From: Lutjanus erythropterus
Taxonomy: Eukaryota > Chordata > Actinopteri > Lutjaniformes > Lutjanidae
Length of the DNA stretch: 64,000 nt
Reading direction: 5' to 3'
Assembly (NCBI GenBank): GCA_020091685.1
Contig: CM034607.1
Span: 34,229,268 to 34,293,267, forward strand
The position numbers and the translations under genes are program-made. The notes beneath the pieces were generated by a model. It saw nothing but the letters and a program-made list of their open reading frames with translations. It had not been told where the DNA came from and did no database searches. Below, one piece after another: positions 36,301 to 49,000 of this stretch (its first letter is position 1; each line of letters begins with the position of its first letter).

Positions 36301-37939
36301 AACTGGATTCTCTGTCTCAAAAGAGGCAAGAAGGAAGAGAAGAAGAAGTTAGGTTGGAAGAATGATTTATTTTGTGCATGCAGCATTTTAGACATAAGAT
36401 TCCTGTTTATTTTCACATATAGACACTGTAACCAGGCAGCTCTCAAGCTTGAATTGACATGAAACTAATTCAAACACAACTGAAGTATTGGCACAAAATG
36501 TGTTGAAAATAAGTTTTAGTTCTCAGATAAAATGCAAAGCTTATAAACTGTGTGTAAAAACTGCATCCAGTGACATCATAGTGGAAGTCACTGATGTGGG
36601 AAGAGCTACAGGCTCTTCTAGTCTTTGCCTCATGGGGAGCAGCACCTAACGCTATATTCATGCTAACAAAGCAATAAGCTAGAGTCAGCAATCAGACTTA
36701 CCTCTTTTATACGGCTCTGCTCAAAACCTAGAGTGCATTACTAAATCCATGTTCAAGAGGGAAAGAAAGCGCTGCAGTTATCTTGACTGTGATTAGCCAA
36801 AGACGTGACATCTTTGCCAAAGGTATTTGGCGAAAAAGTTGCGAAACATGACAGCGACCAAACAGTCTTTGGTCTCACTCCAGTCTGTGGAAAATTGTGC
36901 TGGCCACTGGTTCCCGTGTCCTCTTTGGATCAACACATCTACACATGAATGACATGTTTTAATTTCTGCAAGTTTTGCAAAAATTGGCTAGTTTGTAGGA
37001 AAGTGTGCGATTAGGTTTAGGTACAAAATTACTTGGTAGATTTAGAAGAACAATGACAGTTTATGGTTACTAAGCAGCGACAATGTTGGCTCTCTGTGGG
37101 TTACTGCTGTGGGCGGTTGAGAAGCAAGAGTGAAGGTAAATCTGCTTTTAATCCCAAAGTATAAAAACAAACTGAGCTGTCTTGTAGCTTGTAAACAGGT
37201 CCGCGACTCCTCCATAGAGTCACCGCTGTAGGCAGGTTAAGAAGTAAAGTAAGATAAATCTGCATTTTAATCTAGTTTAAATAACAAACTCTGAGCTGTC
37301 CTGTGGCCAGTAAACAGGTCATAACTCCTCCGTGGGTGGCTGCTGAGCAGATTGAGAAGCAGGAGTGAAAGATAATCCGCTTTTAATCCCAAAGCTTAAA
37401 AACAAACTGTGAGCTCTCCAGTTTACCTATAATATTATTTTCTGGTGAGGACAGGTTGGAAAAGAGGCTGACTTGATGAAGCTAGAATCAACTTTTTATC
37501 AATTAAAAACCCACATTAATTGTATTTGGCCTCCTGGGGATGAAACTCCTTACCGTACTGACCTTTATGTGAAGGCCTGTTACGTGTTGACAAATGTGCT
37601 ACTAAGTTGCTTTTTATCAAGTCGACACAGATCAACCTCTCAGCGTCCCGTTCTAATGAATGTGTGTCCATTCTTCACTCTTCTTTTAGCTGGTGTTTGA
37701 GCTCAGGACACGTCGTCCTCCCATAAACTGTGGTCAGAGTGTCACACACACAACCTGATAAATGTGTGATTCTGCAGTGTTGGACCAGATGAGATGATCC
37801 AAGACTTTGCTGTATGCTCCTGCACAGAGTTTGAAGTTCAGAGTGGGACAGCACTCAAATACATCATGAATTCAGAACCATAATGTACTTTGGACAAAGT
37901 TAATATTTGCCCCACTATGCTCAAACACACACTCAACAC

Positions 37940-37954
37940 CACACACACACACTA

Positions 37955-37993
<39 letters not shown>
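37940..37993. repeat. (CA)n microsatellite, copy 1
   Basis: Interrupted CA run, counterpart of 45577-45672. Confidence 0.95.
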
Positions 37994-37994
<1 letters not shown>

Positions 37995-38285
37995 CACCAC
38001 TGCCTGTTCAATGTTCACATGTCCCAATTAACATACAGTAAATGTGCCACAGTGCAACATTTGTGTACATAGAGAGCATTTCTGGTTTCAGTATGAGATG
38101 GTTTGTTGTGATTTGTGTTTATGGAAAATATAGACACTCATCATTTTTATTATTATTACATATACATATTTATAATCTCTTATCTTAGATTTTTTTTTCC
38201 CTGTATATTTCTATTTCTGATGCTTACTTTTAATCATATTAGTTTTAATTTATTTCAGATTATCCTTGAAATATAGCCTGAAAAG

Positions 38286-38288
38286 AAA

Positions 38289-38330
<42 letters not shown>

Positions 38331-38332
38331 AG
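38286..38332. repeat. (GA)n microsatellite, copy 1
   Basis: GA run, counterpart of 45963-46038. Confidence 0.95.
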
Positions 38333-40349
38333 GTCAATCAGGAAAAGCACAAGCTGTTTATTTATTCATCACATTTCAAACTTAGAGAAGAATCAAAGTG
38401 GACAAGCAAATTAAATTAGATTTTAAATGTAACAATTAAGTTAAACAATATAAATACAGTTGAAAGACAGTTAATCAGACAGATTGTTGTGTACAGTGGT
38501 TGTTTTGACTCACTCTTGTCTCTGGTTCTTCTGAGGAACAGATTGGTAGCGTAACAGGACGTCAAACAGGTTGGAGATAAACGGTTTTAGGGAGGAAGAG
38601 TGGTATCTCTATGACTTCCAGTTTAATCTGTTTAACCCACAAAATTCAAACTTGTTAGATAAACATTTATCTCTGTACTTCCAGTGAACAATCAGTTGAT
38701 GACCTCATTCTTTCAAGACAGAAAGTACAGTTGTTTTGTTCCTCTTCCAGAAATGACATTGATATATTTTTCATTTTTGTAAGTATTGATATAATTTTCC
38801 AGGGTACAAAAGCTGTTTTTCTGCCTCAACTGACCTTTCCCCTGTTGGTAAACATAAGTACTAAGTTTCATCATACAATGCACTGACAATGTGTAAGACT
38901 AATAATCAGTGATGGATTGATCTCTGGATCATCATCTCTGTTACTCTGAACAGGTCATCATTGCATCATAAAAATAATAAAGCCTAATTTTGTTTCTGAA
39001 GATTTTGATTCAAGAAGTTATTTTATGCATGTAGCCCAAAATATTTTAGATTGGTGTAATTTTGCCTTTAGTTACTCCCACGCTGCTATCTATTTCATGT
39101 GCAGGGCTTTAGGCATGAAAGAGAAAGCTTCAGAAAAATGCTTACTGAAGAGCAAGAAGACAAAAGAAAAGAAGGCAGCAAGGTGAGGTGAGAAAGGTTG
39201 AACCTGAATGTGTTGGAAGCTTTTCTCCAGCAGAGAGCAGCATTATCTCTGCTACAGGAAACAGGAAGCGAGAGATAGAGCGAGGAAGAAACATATACAA
39301 GAGTTTATATTGTGGCTGAGTCAGTGATCTATTTAGATTCCTTCTGAAAGCCTACTTTTTTACATTGAGTCTTTCATGATTTTACCTGTTTTTATTTCTT
39401 TAAGTGTTTTATTTTCCTATTCCTGCCATTTTACTGGACCTTTGTTATCTGTTTTTATGTGACTTTAACTTTACATGTACTTGCAGCTATTCCACTTTCT
39501 TTTGATAATAGTAATAATAATCTTTGTTTATAGAGCACTTTTTCAAAATTAACTTTACAAAGTGCTTTTCAAAGGGCAGCAAATAAAACAAATATCCTCA
39601 ACATGAATCATAACATATCAATTTAAAACAACCCGATTCAGACTTTTGCAGAAAAATGCGCTAGTGTCTTCAGAAAAAAAAAAAAAAAAAAAACAGAAAA
39701 TGGATCATATGACTCAGTTTTGATCTCTCACACTGACTTCTTTCTGCCAAACAGATTTTAAAATGCTGTTGTTTGGTTTCATAAAAAGTGTGATTCTGGG
39801 TTTCTGACTAAAACTTTTTACATCAAGGACCCCTAAACTGACACAAAATTTTGTCCTGGGTTGTTTGATAAAACTTTCACTTAGATGTTTTGTTACAGAA
39901 AGCGTATAAACCCATGAAAATACTCTATGAAGGCCTCTTATAGATAGTCTGCACAGTCTTGCAGATTGTTCTGAACCAACAAACAGTAATATTGAGTAAT
40001 ATCAGAGAGAGAGAGGGAGAGAGGGAGAGAGAGAGAGAGAGAGAGAGAGGCACTCAGAGGGACGACAAGGGTTGTATAATGTGCAGAATATGGAAGTGTA
40101 ACCACTGAAAACACACATCAAAATCATCCATATGTTCCTGGCTGATGTTGGGGTTCAGGCTCAAACTGTACAGGCTACATGGAGTGAAGATACAGACACT
40201 ACAGGACCTCTGAGGAAAAGGTTGTAGAGGTTTCTGTTTAAAAAATGAAAAATCAGTCATTATCTACTCACCCTCATGCTGACTGAAGGTCAGATTTACT
40301 TTTTTTAGTCCACAAAACACTGCTGGAGTTTCACAGGAAAACAGCAATG

Positions 40350-40745
40350 CAGAATCTCCCAAACAATGGAAGTGAATGGTGACCAGTTTTCACAGAGCAA
40401 AACAAACAAACAAACAAAAAAAAAAAATCAAATGCTTCCATACTGCTCATCTGGGGTCCGAAAGCACCAACATGCTGCTCACTTGCACCCGCACACCGTC
40501 ACACCACACACATCCAGCTCAGACGGTGTGCAAACACACGTGAACATGGCTCTAAGCTAAGGATCTACAGTGAAGATTTATGTAAAGACATGGTGTAAAT
40601 GATGTCTTTCAAGTCAACTTGGCATGTCGGGGCTTTAGAAGACCTGGGTTAAACCAGACAAGCAGTATGGAGGCATTTTATCTTTTTATTCTGTTGTTTG
40701 AAAACTGGTCACCATTCACTTCCGTTGTTTGGGAGATTTTTAATA
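40350..40745. mobile_element. Inverted-repeat element inside copy 2
   Basis: Same arms as in copy 1: left arm at about 40350-40395 and right arm at about 40708-40742. Confidence 0.7.
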
Positions 40746-43700
40746 TGAAGCATAAACAATAGAATAGTACCCACACTAACTGTGAGAAATATTTCTGGCA
40801 TGATGCATTATTATGGGTTACATGATTGCCCTGACTCCTTTTGCAAAATTACATTGATAGACGTAAACGGTTGCTACTACTGAGTTTAGACCAGACCTGA
40901 ACAAAATGCAGCTCAAAAAGAAAGAAAGGTTTATGTTGTTCTTCTTCTACTTTTGCTGCTACTTTCATTGCAACCTGTCTGCAGCATGCATGCATGGACA
41001 TTGCCAACAAAATATTAGCCCACAATTCAGAAAGGTGACCAGTGGTAGAAGTGTTCTATATAGATTATATAGAACAGATTTGGCCATTATTAGGATCTTA
41101 TATCATTTGTGTCTGTACTCAGGTGAATGACTTCCCACATGATCCACATCTGGAAAGAAACGGCCCTTCTTATAAATATGGATGCAGTTTCCCAACTTTA
41201 AGAGACTTGTAGTAGGTTGAGTGAAGCAGTCAGGACAGAGATTGTTGACTTGTGTTTACTCAAAATTGTGACAGGAAGTTAAGAGACAAAAAAGGAACTG
41301 GAACATATAAAGAAATGCATGAGCTGCATAATGTTAGGCTCGAAATCACAAGATACACCACATTACTTCTGTGAGGTGATACAACACCTGAAAGATACCT
41401 GCAGCCCGCTGTGAGCTGAGCTGTGAGAGAGACAAGTGAACATTTCACTGTTTTCCTCTGTAAACAAAGAGACAAAGACACCATGCTGTGAGGAGAGCTC
41501 TCCTGTTGAAAGGTGTCTCTACAGCAGATAAATACCTCTGCCAGCGCTCCCTGCAAGACGCCTATCAGCCCTCATATTATGTTTGTGGTTTTGAAAGAAT
41601 ACCACAGAAAGCCGTAGCATTACGCTTCTTTTCATAGCGCTGCTATCCAAACACATCAGGGCTTTTTGAAAGGCTCTGCTGTCACTGACAGGCCGCACTC
41701 TGCCGGGAACATTTTGTTCATGGAGGGGGGAACAAATCTCTGAGCTTTGAAAGTGATCTGTACATCCATCACCTCGGGGGAAACATCCTCATCTTACAAA
41801 GACCACACACAGACATAAAGATTCACATATGTACGGGCACGCACACACGCAGAGGACGGGCCGCACGCGGAGCGCACACACGCAAAGATATTCAAAGACA
41901 TGAACTGAAAGGAACAAAACATTTTGAGAGATCTGAAACGATGATTCACACTTGTTTCTGAGGCCTGCTGAGCCGTGTGTGTTTGTGTGTGTTGAGGGGG
42001 AATGATAAAGAACCAACGCTCAGACACACACTCTGGCCCCTGGCGCAGATTACTTTCCATAAGCCACAAAACAATCCGATTGGCCGATGTGTCCCCATCA
42101 CCTGAGGCCGTGATTAGCTGACTGATCCTGGCAGGAAGTCTGGCAACAGCTTGAGTTTCAGTGCACCTGGACTCAAACTATCAGCAGGTTGTGGACAGGT
42201 ATGGTCCAGCACCCATTCAACAACATCCACACCCTTAAAGAAAAAAGCCTGAAAATCTTTGACCTTCTTTTTCTCTGTTTTTTTAAAGTGAATTTTAAGG
42301 ATATTGTGAATAGAGTATTGTGCTCTTGCAGCAGGTGCAGTATTTTATAGCACTCGTTCTTGAGAATTGGGATGAAACCGTATTTTCACAGGGTTTTTAC
42401 TCTTCAATTATGCCGGAAAATATTTCTTGAAAGATTAAACTTCATTGATTTTCACAGCATGGTCATAATGAGCAGCCACTTTATTTTTAAAAGTTGCTCA
42501 GAGCTCTCTTAAAACAAAGATGATTGTGATAGCACATACATTACAATATGAAGGTATTGTTAGTTCCCAGTTCTACACATTTTTTTAGTTTTGTATTTCT
42601 AGTCTCCTCCTCTGGGTAGCCAGGAGGACACGCTAGATGAGTGTTTTTGTCACCAAAAGCTATGTTTTGGCCAACAAAGCTATACCTACAGGCTAAGGTG
42701 GTGATACACAGCAACATCAGAATCTGACTCGCAGGTAAACTGGGTAAATGTTGGCCTTTAGTCTCTAAAGAGACAAACCTTTTTGGAGCTGTAAGTATTC
42801 AGTTCTCAAGTCTTACTGCCAGCACTGCAGAAAAAAAAACTTTCTTGGTCAGTATAGCAGCACTGAGGAAGTTATTGCTTCAGTTGATGTAATTTACAAT
42901 GAATTCTGGCTAGACACCCACATGAAAAGTGGTGAATTTTCCCTTTACTTTTTCAGATCCACTTTGTTTGAACCAATCCGACAGCTTCCAGTCAAGTTGC
43001 AGGACTGAACCACGACAAACTAACTAGGGTGGCGACGGACGGTGCCAGTGTCCATCCTGATGGCTGACAGTCATCGACTGCTGAGCTCTACATTGTGATT
43101 TAAAATCCTTCTGTGTTTGAGGTAGTTTGTACCATCAGAACTGCTGTAGAACGATTTGTATTTTTCACCATCTGCACTTGAAAAAGCATAATAATGGTTC
43201 AAGTAAAGCTTCTCACAGGTGCAAGAGGTCACATTTTGTTGCTTTGTTCACACTCTGTTGTGATCAAAGCACTGAGGGGATACGGCGCCTGAGGAAGAGC
43301 TTACACCGACGTTAAGCTGCTCCCTCAGTCACCTGCAGACCAGACTGACTTCACAGCAGCTGGGTTAAAGTTAGGGAAATCGGATTTTAGAAATAATAAA
43401 GCAACCATCTGATTGGTTGTTGGAATCAACATGTACTTTTTCCCAAATGTAGTTTTATTGGTGTATAGGACATCCTTCACCCAGTGTCTGTGCACTTTCC
43501 AAAGTTTTTCTCCAAACCTGAGATGGTGCGACAGCGATTTGACCACATGAGCTCACTGAAGAAGTCGGGTTCGGCACTCAAACTAACACATCTCCAACAC
43601 TGAATCACTCATCAGTGTCTCTGACAAAATCACAAAAACAGTGTGTGACTGAAAGTCCCTCTGTCAGCTCAACAAAAAGTGTGTAATGTTCTGGTTAAAT

Positions 43701-45576
43701 CTGAAAGAAGAAAAGCAGAAGCAGTCATGATGCAATAGTAACAGACAGACAGATGCTGAGTTATTAACCGTACTTAAATATAAGCAACTTTATGATGAAT
43801 CAGCAACAGACAGAACTTACTTGGAATCTGAGATGGAAGTTAAAGACAGTAAATAAAACATGATGTGGTCAGTGACAAGAAATCTGTATTCTGATTCTCT
43901 GTCTCAAAAAAGGGCAAGAAGGAAGAGAAGAAGAAGTTAGCAAAGTTGGAAGAATGATTTATTTTGTGCATGCAGCATTTTAGACATAAGATTCCTGTTT
44001 ATTTTTCATATAGACACTGTAACTTGAAGGCAGCTCTCAAAGCTTGAATTGACATGAAACTAATTCAAACACAACTGAAGTATTGGCACAAAATGTGTTG
44101 AAAATAAGTTTTAGTTCTCAGATAAAATGCAAAGCTTATAAAAAACTGTGTAAAAACTGCATCCAGTGACATCACAGTGAAGTCACTGATGTTAAGGAAG
44201 AGCTACAGGCTCTTCTAGTCTTTGCCTCATGGGGGCAGCACCTAACGCTATGTTCATGCTAACAAAGTAATAGTTAGAGTCAGCAAATCAGACTTACCTC
44301 TTTTTTATGGCTCTGCTCAAAACCTAGAGTGCATTGTACAAATCCATGTTCAAGAGGGAAAAGAAGACGCTGCAGTTATCTTGACTGTGATTAGCCAAAA
44401 GACTTGTGACATCTTGCCAAAGGTATTTTATTGTGAAAAAGGTTGCGACATGACAACAGCGACCAAACAGTCTTTGGTCTCACTCCAGTCTGTGGAAAAT
44501 TGTGCTGGCCACTGGTCCCCGTCACAACTCTTTGGATCAGCACATCTCACATGAATGACATGTTTTGATTCTGCAAGTTTTGCCAAAAATTGGCTAGTTT
44601 GTAGGAAAGTGTGCGATTAGGTTTAGGTACAAAAATTACTCGGGTAGATTTAGAAGAACAATGACAGTTTATGGTTACTGTAAAGAGCCGAGCAATGTTG
44701 GCTTCTCTGTGGGTTCCTGCTGCGGACGGGTTGAGAAGCAAGAGTGAAGGTAAATCTGCTTTTTAATCCCAAAAGTATAAAAAACAAACTGAGCTGTCTT
44801 GTAGCTTGTAAACAGGTCCGCGACTCCTCCATAGGTCACCGCTGTAGGCAGGTTAAGAAGTAAGAGTAAAGATAAATCTGCATTTTAATCCTAGAAGTTT
44901 AAATAACAAACTCTGAGCTGTCCTGTGGCCAGTAAACAGGTCCGCAATTCCTCCGTGGGTGGCTGCTGCAGACAGATTGAGAAGCAGGAGTGAAGATAAA
45001 TCCGCTTTTTAATCCCAAAAGCTTAAAAAACAAACTGTGAGCTCTCAGTTTACCTATAGGGCCATTTTTCTGGTGAGGACAGGTTGGAAAAGAGGCTGAC
45101 TTGATGAAGCTAGAATCAACTTTTTTATCAATTAAAAACCCACATTAATTGCTTTGTTGGCCTCCTGGGGGATGAACCCTCCTTACACACGTACTGACGT
45201 ACTGTAATAGGGCCTTATAAGGTCGTGTTGACAAATGTGCTACTAAAAAGTTGCTTTTTTACACATCAAGTCGACACAGATCAACCTCAGCGTCCCGTTT
45301 CTAATGAATGTGTGTCCATTCTTCACTCTTCTTTTAGCTGGTGTTTGAGCTCAGGACACGTCGTCCTCACCAGTAAACTGTGGTCAGAGTGTCACACACA
45401 CAACCTGATAAATGTGTGATTCTGCAGTGTTGGACCAGATGAGATGATCCAGACTTTACTGTATGCTCCTGCACAGAGTTTGAAGTTCAGAGTGGGACAG
45501 CACTCAAATACATCGTAATTCAGGAACCATAATGTACTTTGGACAAAGTTAATATTTGCCCCACTATGCTCAAACA

Positions 45577-45604
45577 CACACCCACACTCACACACACACA
45601 CTGA

Positions 45605-45672
<68 letters not shown>
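45577..45672. repeat. (CA)n microsatellite, copy 2
   Basis: Longer than the copy 1 counterpart. Confidence 0.97.
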
Positions 45673-45674
<2 letters not shown>

Positions 45675-45962
45675 CTGTTCCAATGTTCACATGTCCCAAT
45701 TAACATACAGTAAATGTGCCACACAGTGCAACATTTGTGTACATAGAGAGCATTTCTGGTTTTCAGTATGAGATGGTTTGTTGTGATTTGTGTTTTATGG
45801 AAAATATAGACACTCATCATTTTTATTATTATTACATATACATATTTATAATCTCTTATCTTAGATTTTTTTTTCCCTGTATATTTCTATTTCTGATGCT
45901 TACTTTTAATCATATTAGTTTTAATTTATTTCAGATTATCCTTGAAATATAGCCTGAAAAGA

Positions 45963-45972
45963 AAAGAGAGAA

Positions 45973-46038
<66 letters not shown>
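45963..46038. repeat. (GA)n microsatellite, copy 2
   Basis: Longer than the copy 1 counterpart, with single AAA interruptions. Confidence 0.97.
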
Positions 46039-46041
<3 letters not shown>

Positions 46042-49000
46042 AGGTCAATCAGGAAAAGCTGCTTTATTTATTTATTCATCACATTTCAAACTTAGAGAAG
46101 AATCAAAGTGGACAAGCAAAGAAAATTAAATTAGATTTTAAATGTCATTAAAAGTTATGAGCAATATAAATACAGTTGAAAGACAGTTAATCAGACAGAT
46201 TGTTGTGTGCCGTCATTGTTTTGACTCCTCTTGTCTCTGGTTCTTCACAGAGGGAACAGATTGGTGACGCCAACGCAGGACGTCAAACAGGTTGGAGATA
46301 AACGGTTTTAGGGAGGAAGGAGTGAATCCTGGTATCTCATGACTTCCAGTTTAATCTGTTTAACCCACAAAATTCAAAAACTTGTTAGATAAAACATTTA
46401 TCTCTGTACTTCCAGTGAACAATCAGTTGATGACCTCATTCTTTCAAAGACAGAAAGTACAGTTGTTTTGTTCCTCTTCCAGAAATGACATTGATATATT
46501 TTTTTCATTTTTTATTAAGTATTGATATAATTTTTTTCCAGGGTACAAAAAAGCTGTTTTTCTGCCTCAACACTGGCGCCCCCTGTTGGTAAACATAAGT
46601 ACTAAAGTTTCATCATACAATGCACTGACACAATGTGTAAGACTAATAATCAGTGATGGATTGATATCTGGATCACATCATCTCTGGGCCGCTCAGAACG
46701 GGTCATCATTGCATCATAAAAATAATAAAAGCCTAATTTTGTTTCTGAGGATTTTGATTCAAGAAGTTATTTTATGCATGTAGCCCAAAATATTTTAGAT
46801 TGGTGTAATTTTGCCTTTTAATTAACACTTTAATAACCACTGACTGACTATTTCATGTGTGGGGCTTTAGACATGAAAAGAGAGAAGCTAGAAAAATACT
46901 TACTGAAGAGCAAGAAGACAAAAAGAAAAAAGAAAAGGCAACAAGGTGAGGTGAGAAAGGTTTAACCTGAATGTGTTGGAAGCTTTTCTCCAGCAGAGGG
47001 CAGCATTATCTCTGCTACAGGAAACAGGAGGCGAGAGACGGAGAAATGAGGAGAAACATATACAAGAGTTTATGTTGGCTGAGTCAGTGATCTATTTTAA
47101 ATTCCTTCTGAAAACCTACTTTTATTGGAGAGTCTTTCATGATTTTACCTGTTTTTATTTCTTTAAGTGTTTTTATTTTCCTATTCCTGCCATTTTACAC
47201 TGAGTTATTTTGTTATCTGTTTTTATGTGACTTTCCAACTTTACTTGTGTACTTGCAGCTATTCAGCGCTACTTTGATAATAGTAATAATAATCTTTATT
47301 TATAGAGCACTTTTCAAAATTAACTTTACAAAGTGCTTTTCAAAGGGCAGCAAAATAAAACAAATATCCTCAACATGAATCATAACATATCAATTTAAAA
47401 ACAACCCGACCAGACAGCAGCTGATTCAGAACGATGCCGCTCGTGTCTTCAGAAAAACCAAAAAAAAAAAAAAACAGAAAATGGATCACGTGACTCCAGT
47501 TTTGAGGTCTTCACACTGACTTCTTTCTGCCAAAGAACAGATTTTAAAATGCTGTTGTTTGGTTCATAAAGTGTGATTCCTGTGGTTTCTGACTAAAACT
47601 TTTTCACATCAAGGACCCCTAAACTGACACAAATTTTGTCCCTGGGTTCCCCATCTGATAAAACTTTCACTTTTAGATGTTTTGTTACAGAAAGTGTATG
47701 AAACCCATGAAATAAATGGTCATATATTTATCATTGTCCTGCTCATGTTTGGAAACCAGGAGCAGCTCTACTTTTTAAATGCCATTATCTCCCGATCACA
47801 AGTTAATTTATTTTTTGTCCTACATCTTGTTTTCTCATGATACCAGGTTAATTATTTAATCATCTCAAAATAACAAAGCTTATTTTTTGTGATAATGCGT
47901 TAATTTATTTTGTTATCTTAAGTCAACAAAATTGTCATCTTTTTAGTCAAAATTAAACATGCAGCTTTTACTTTTTAATGCACCACATATCTGGAACAAA
48001 TTCCCATAAAACTGCAGATCTGCTGTAACTAATCTTATTTTTTATTTTCTTCATGCATTATATTTTTTACCCGATGCACTTTGATAATTCCTTATTATTG
48101 AAATGTTCTATATGAATAACCGTGCCTTGCCTGTATATGAATATCATCATTTTGCAGAAACTTGTAGTTCTATATGTTTGTGTACCCAGTTATGTGAGGA
48201 TCAAATTCATAATCTATGTGATCCTTCGTATGTGAGAACTTCAGCACTGTAAACCTGCGTGTGTAATAAACACACAGACTGAATCGATGGTTGAAGATAT
48301 AGACGTCATGTTGAAGGTTCTGTTAAACACACTCTGTATATTGATTGTGCTGTTCTCCGTCCTGCAGCCTGTGAGCTCATTGATCCACGAGATCAATAAG
48401 ATGCTGCGGCATTAGATCATCAATCTGCTGAGTTTATGAGAACAATGTTACATCATCAGTGATTATAATGTTGCAGCAGATCCTCAACATCTTTCATTTT
48501 AGTTAAAAGCAATTCTTCAGTTATCAAACTGAGCTTAAGATGCACTGTTTTGGAAATATTATGATATTATGACACTGAGGGAGCTAAAAAGAAAGTGAGA
48601 GTTTAGTGACTGACTCTGGATCAATCAGTTTATCCGTGTTATTGAATGATCACCATTAAACATTAGCATCAGTCCAATTACCTGCTGCTAGAGAAGAAAA
48701 ATCAACCAGGAAAAACACTCACTAATATGCATCGACTCTTTTAAATAATATAAACTATATGTGTAACATAAATAAATTTAAAAAATCCTTACACAACGGT
48801 ATTGTGACCACAGGCGAATGATAGAAAACTTGTTTATTGTCAAGGCAAATTAATCAAGTTGACAGATTAATCGATGATGAAAATAATCAGTAGTTGCAGC
48901 AAAACTCGTCACACACTGATGTTTAGTCTCCGCCCCTCGGCGACTCATACCAACGCCTTTTTAACATGTGGTTAACGTTGTGAAATGGTTGCAGTTTGGG

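Larger units (their letters stand above)
32593..39920. repeat. Tandem duplicated block, copy 1 (about 7.3 kb)
   Basis: Matches copy 2 (40004-47715) collinearly from the GA tract to the shared end near AACCCATGAAA. Copy 1 shows many 1-6 base losses relative to copy 2 with few substitutions. Contents in order: an inverted-repeat element, AT-rich unique sequence, a (CA)n tract, a (GA)n tract and poly-A. No recognised exon. Confidence 0.95.
40004..47715. repeat. Tandem duplicated block, copy 2 (about 7.7 kb)
   Basis: Same order and content as copy 1. Between the copies lie about 85 bases (39921-40003) absent after copy 2. Its microsatellites are longer than those of copy 1. Confidence 0.95.

Noticed and set aside
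45392-45820. 142-codon minus-strand frame with a long Cys-Val run
   Set aside because: Translation of the (CA)n microsatellite; chance frame.
48373-48415. Possible tiny exon SSLIHEINKMLRH after a good CAG acceptor
   Set aside because: Too short, no homolog recognised, no partner exon or conserved phase.
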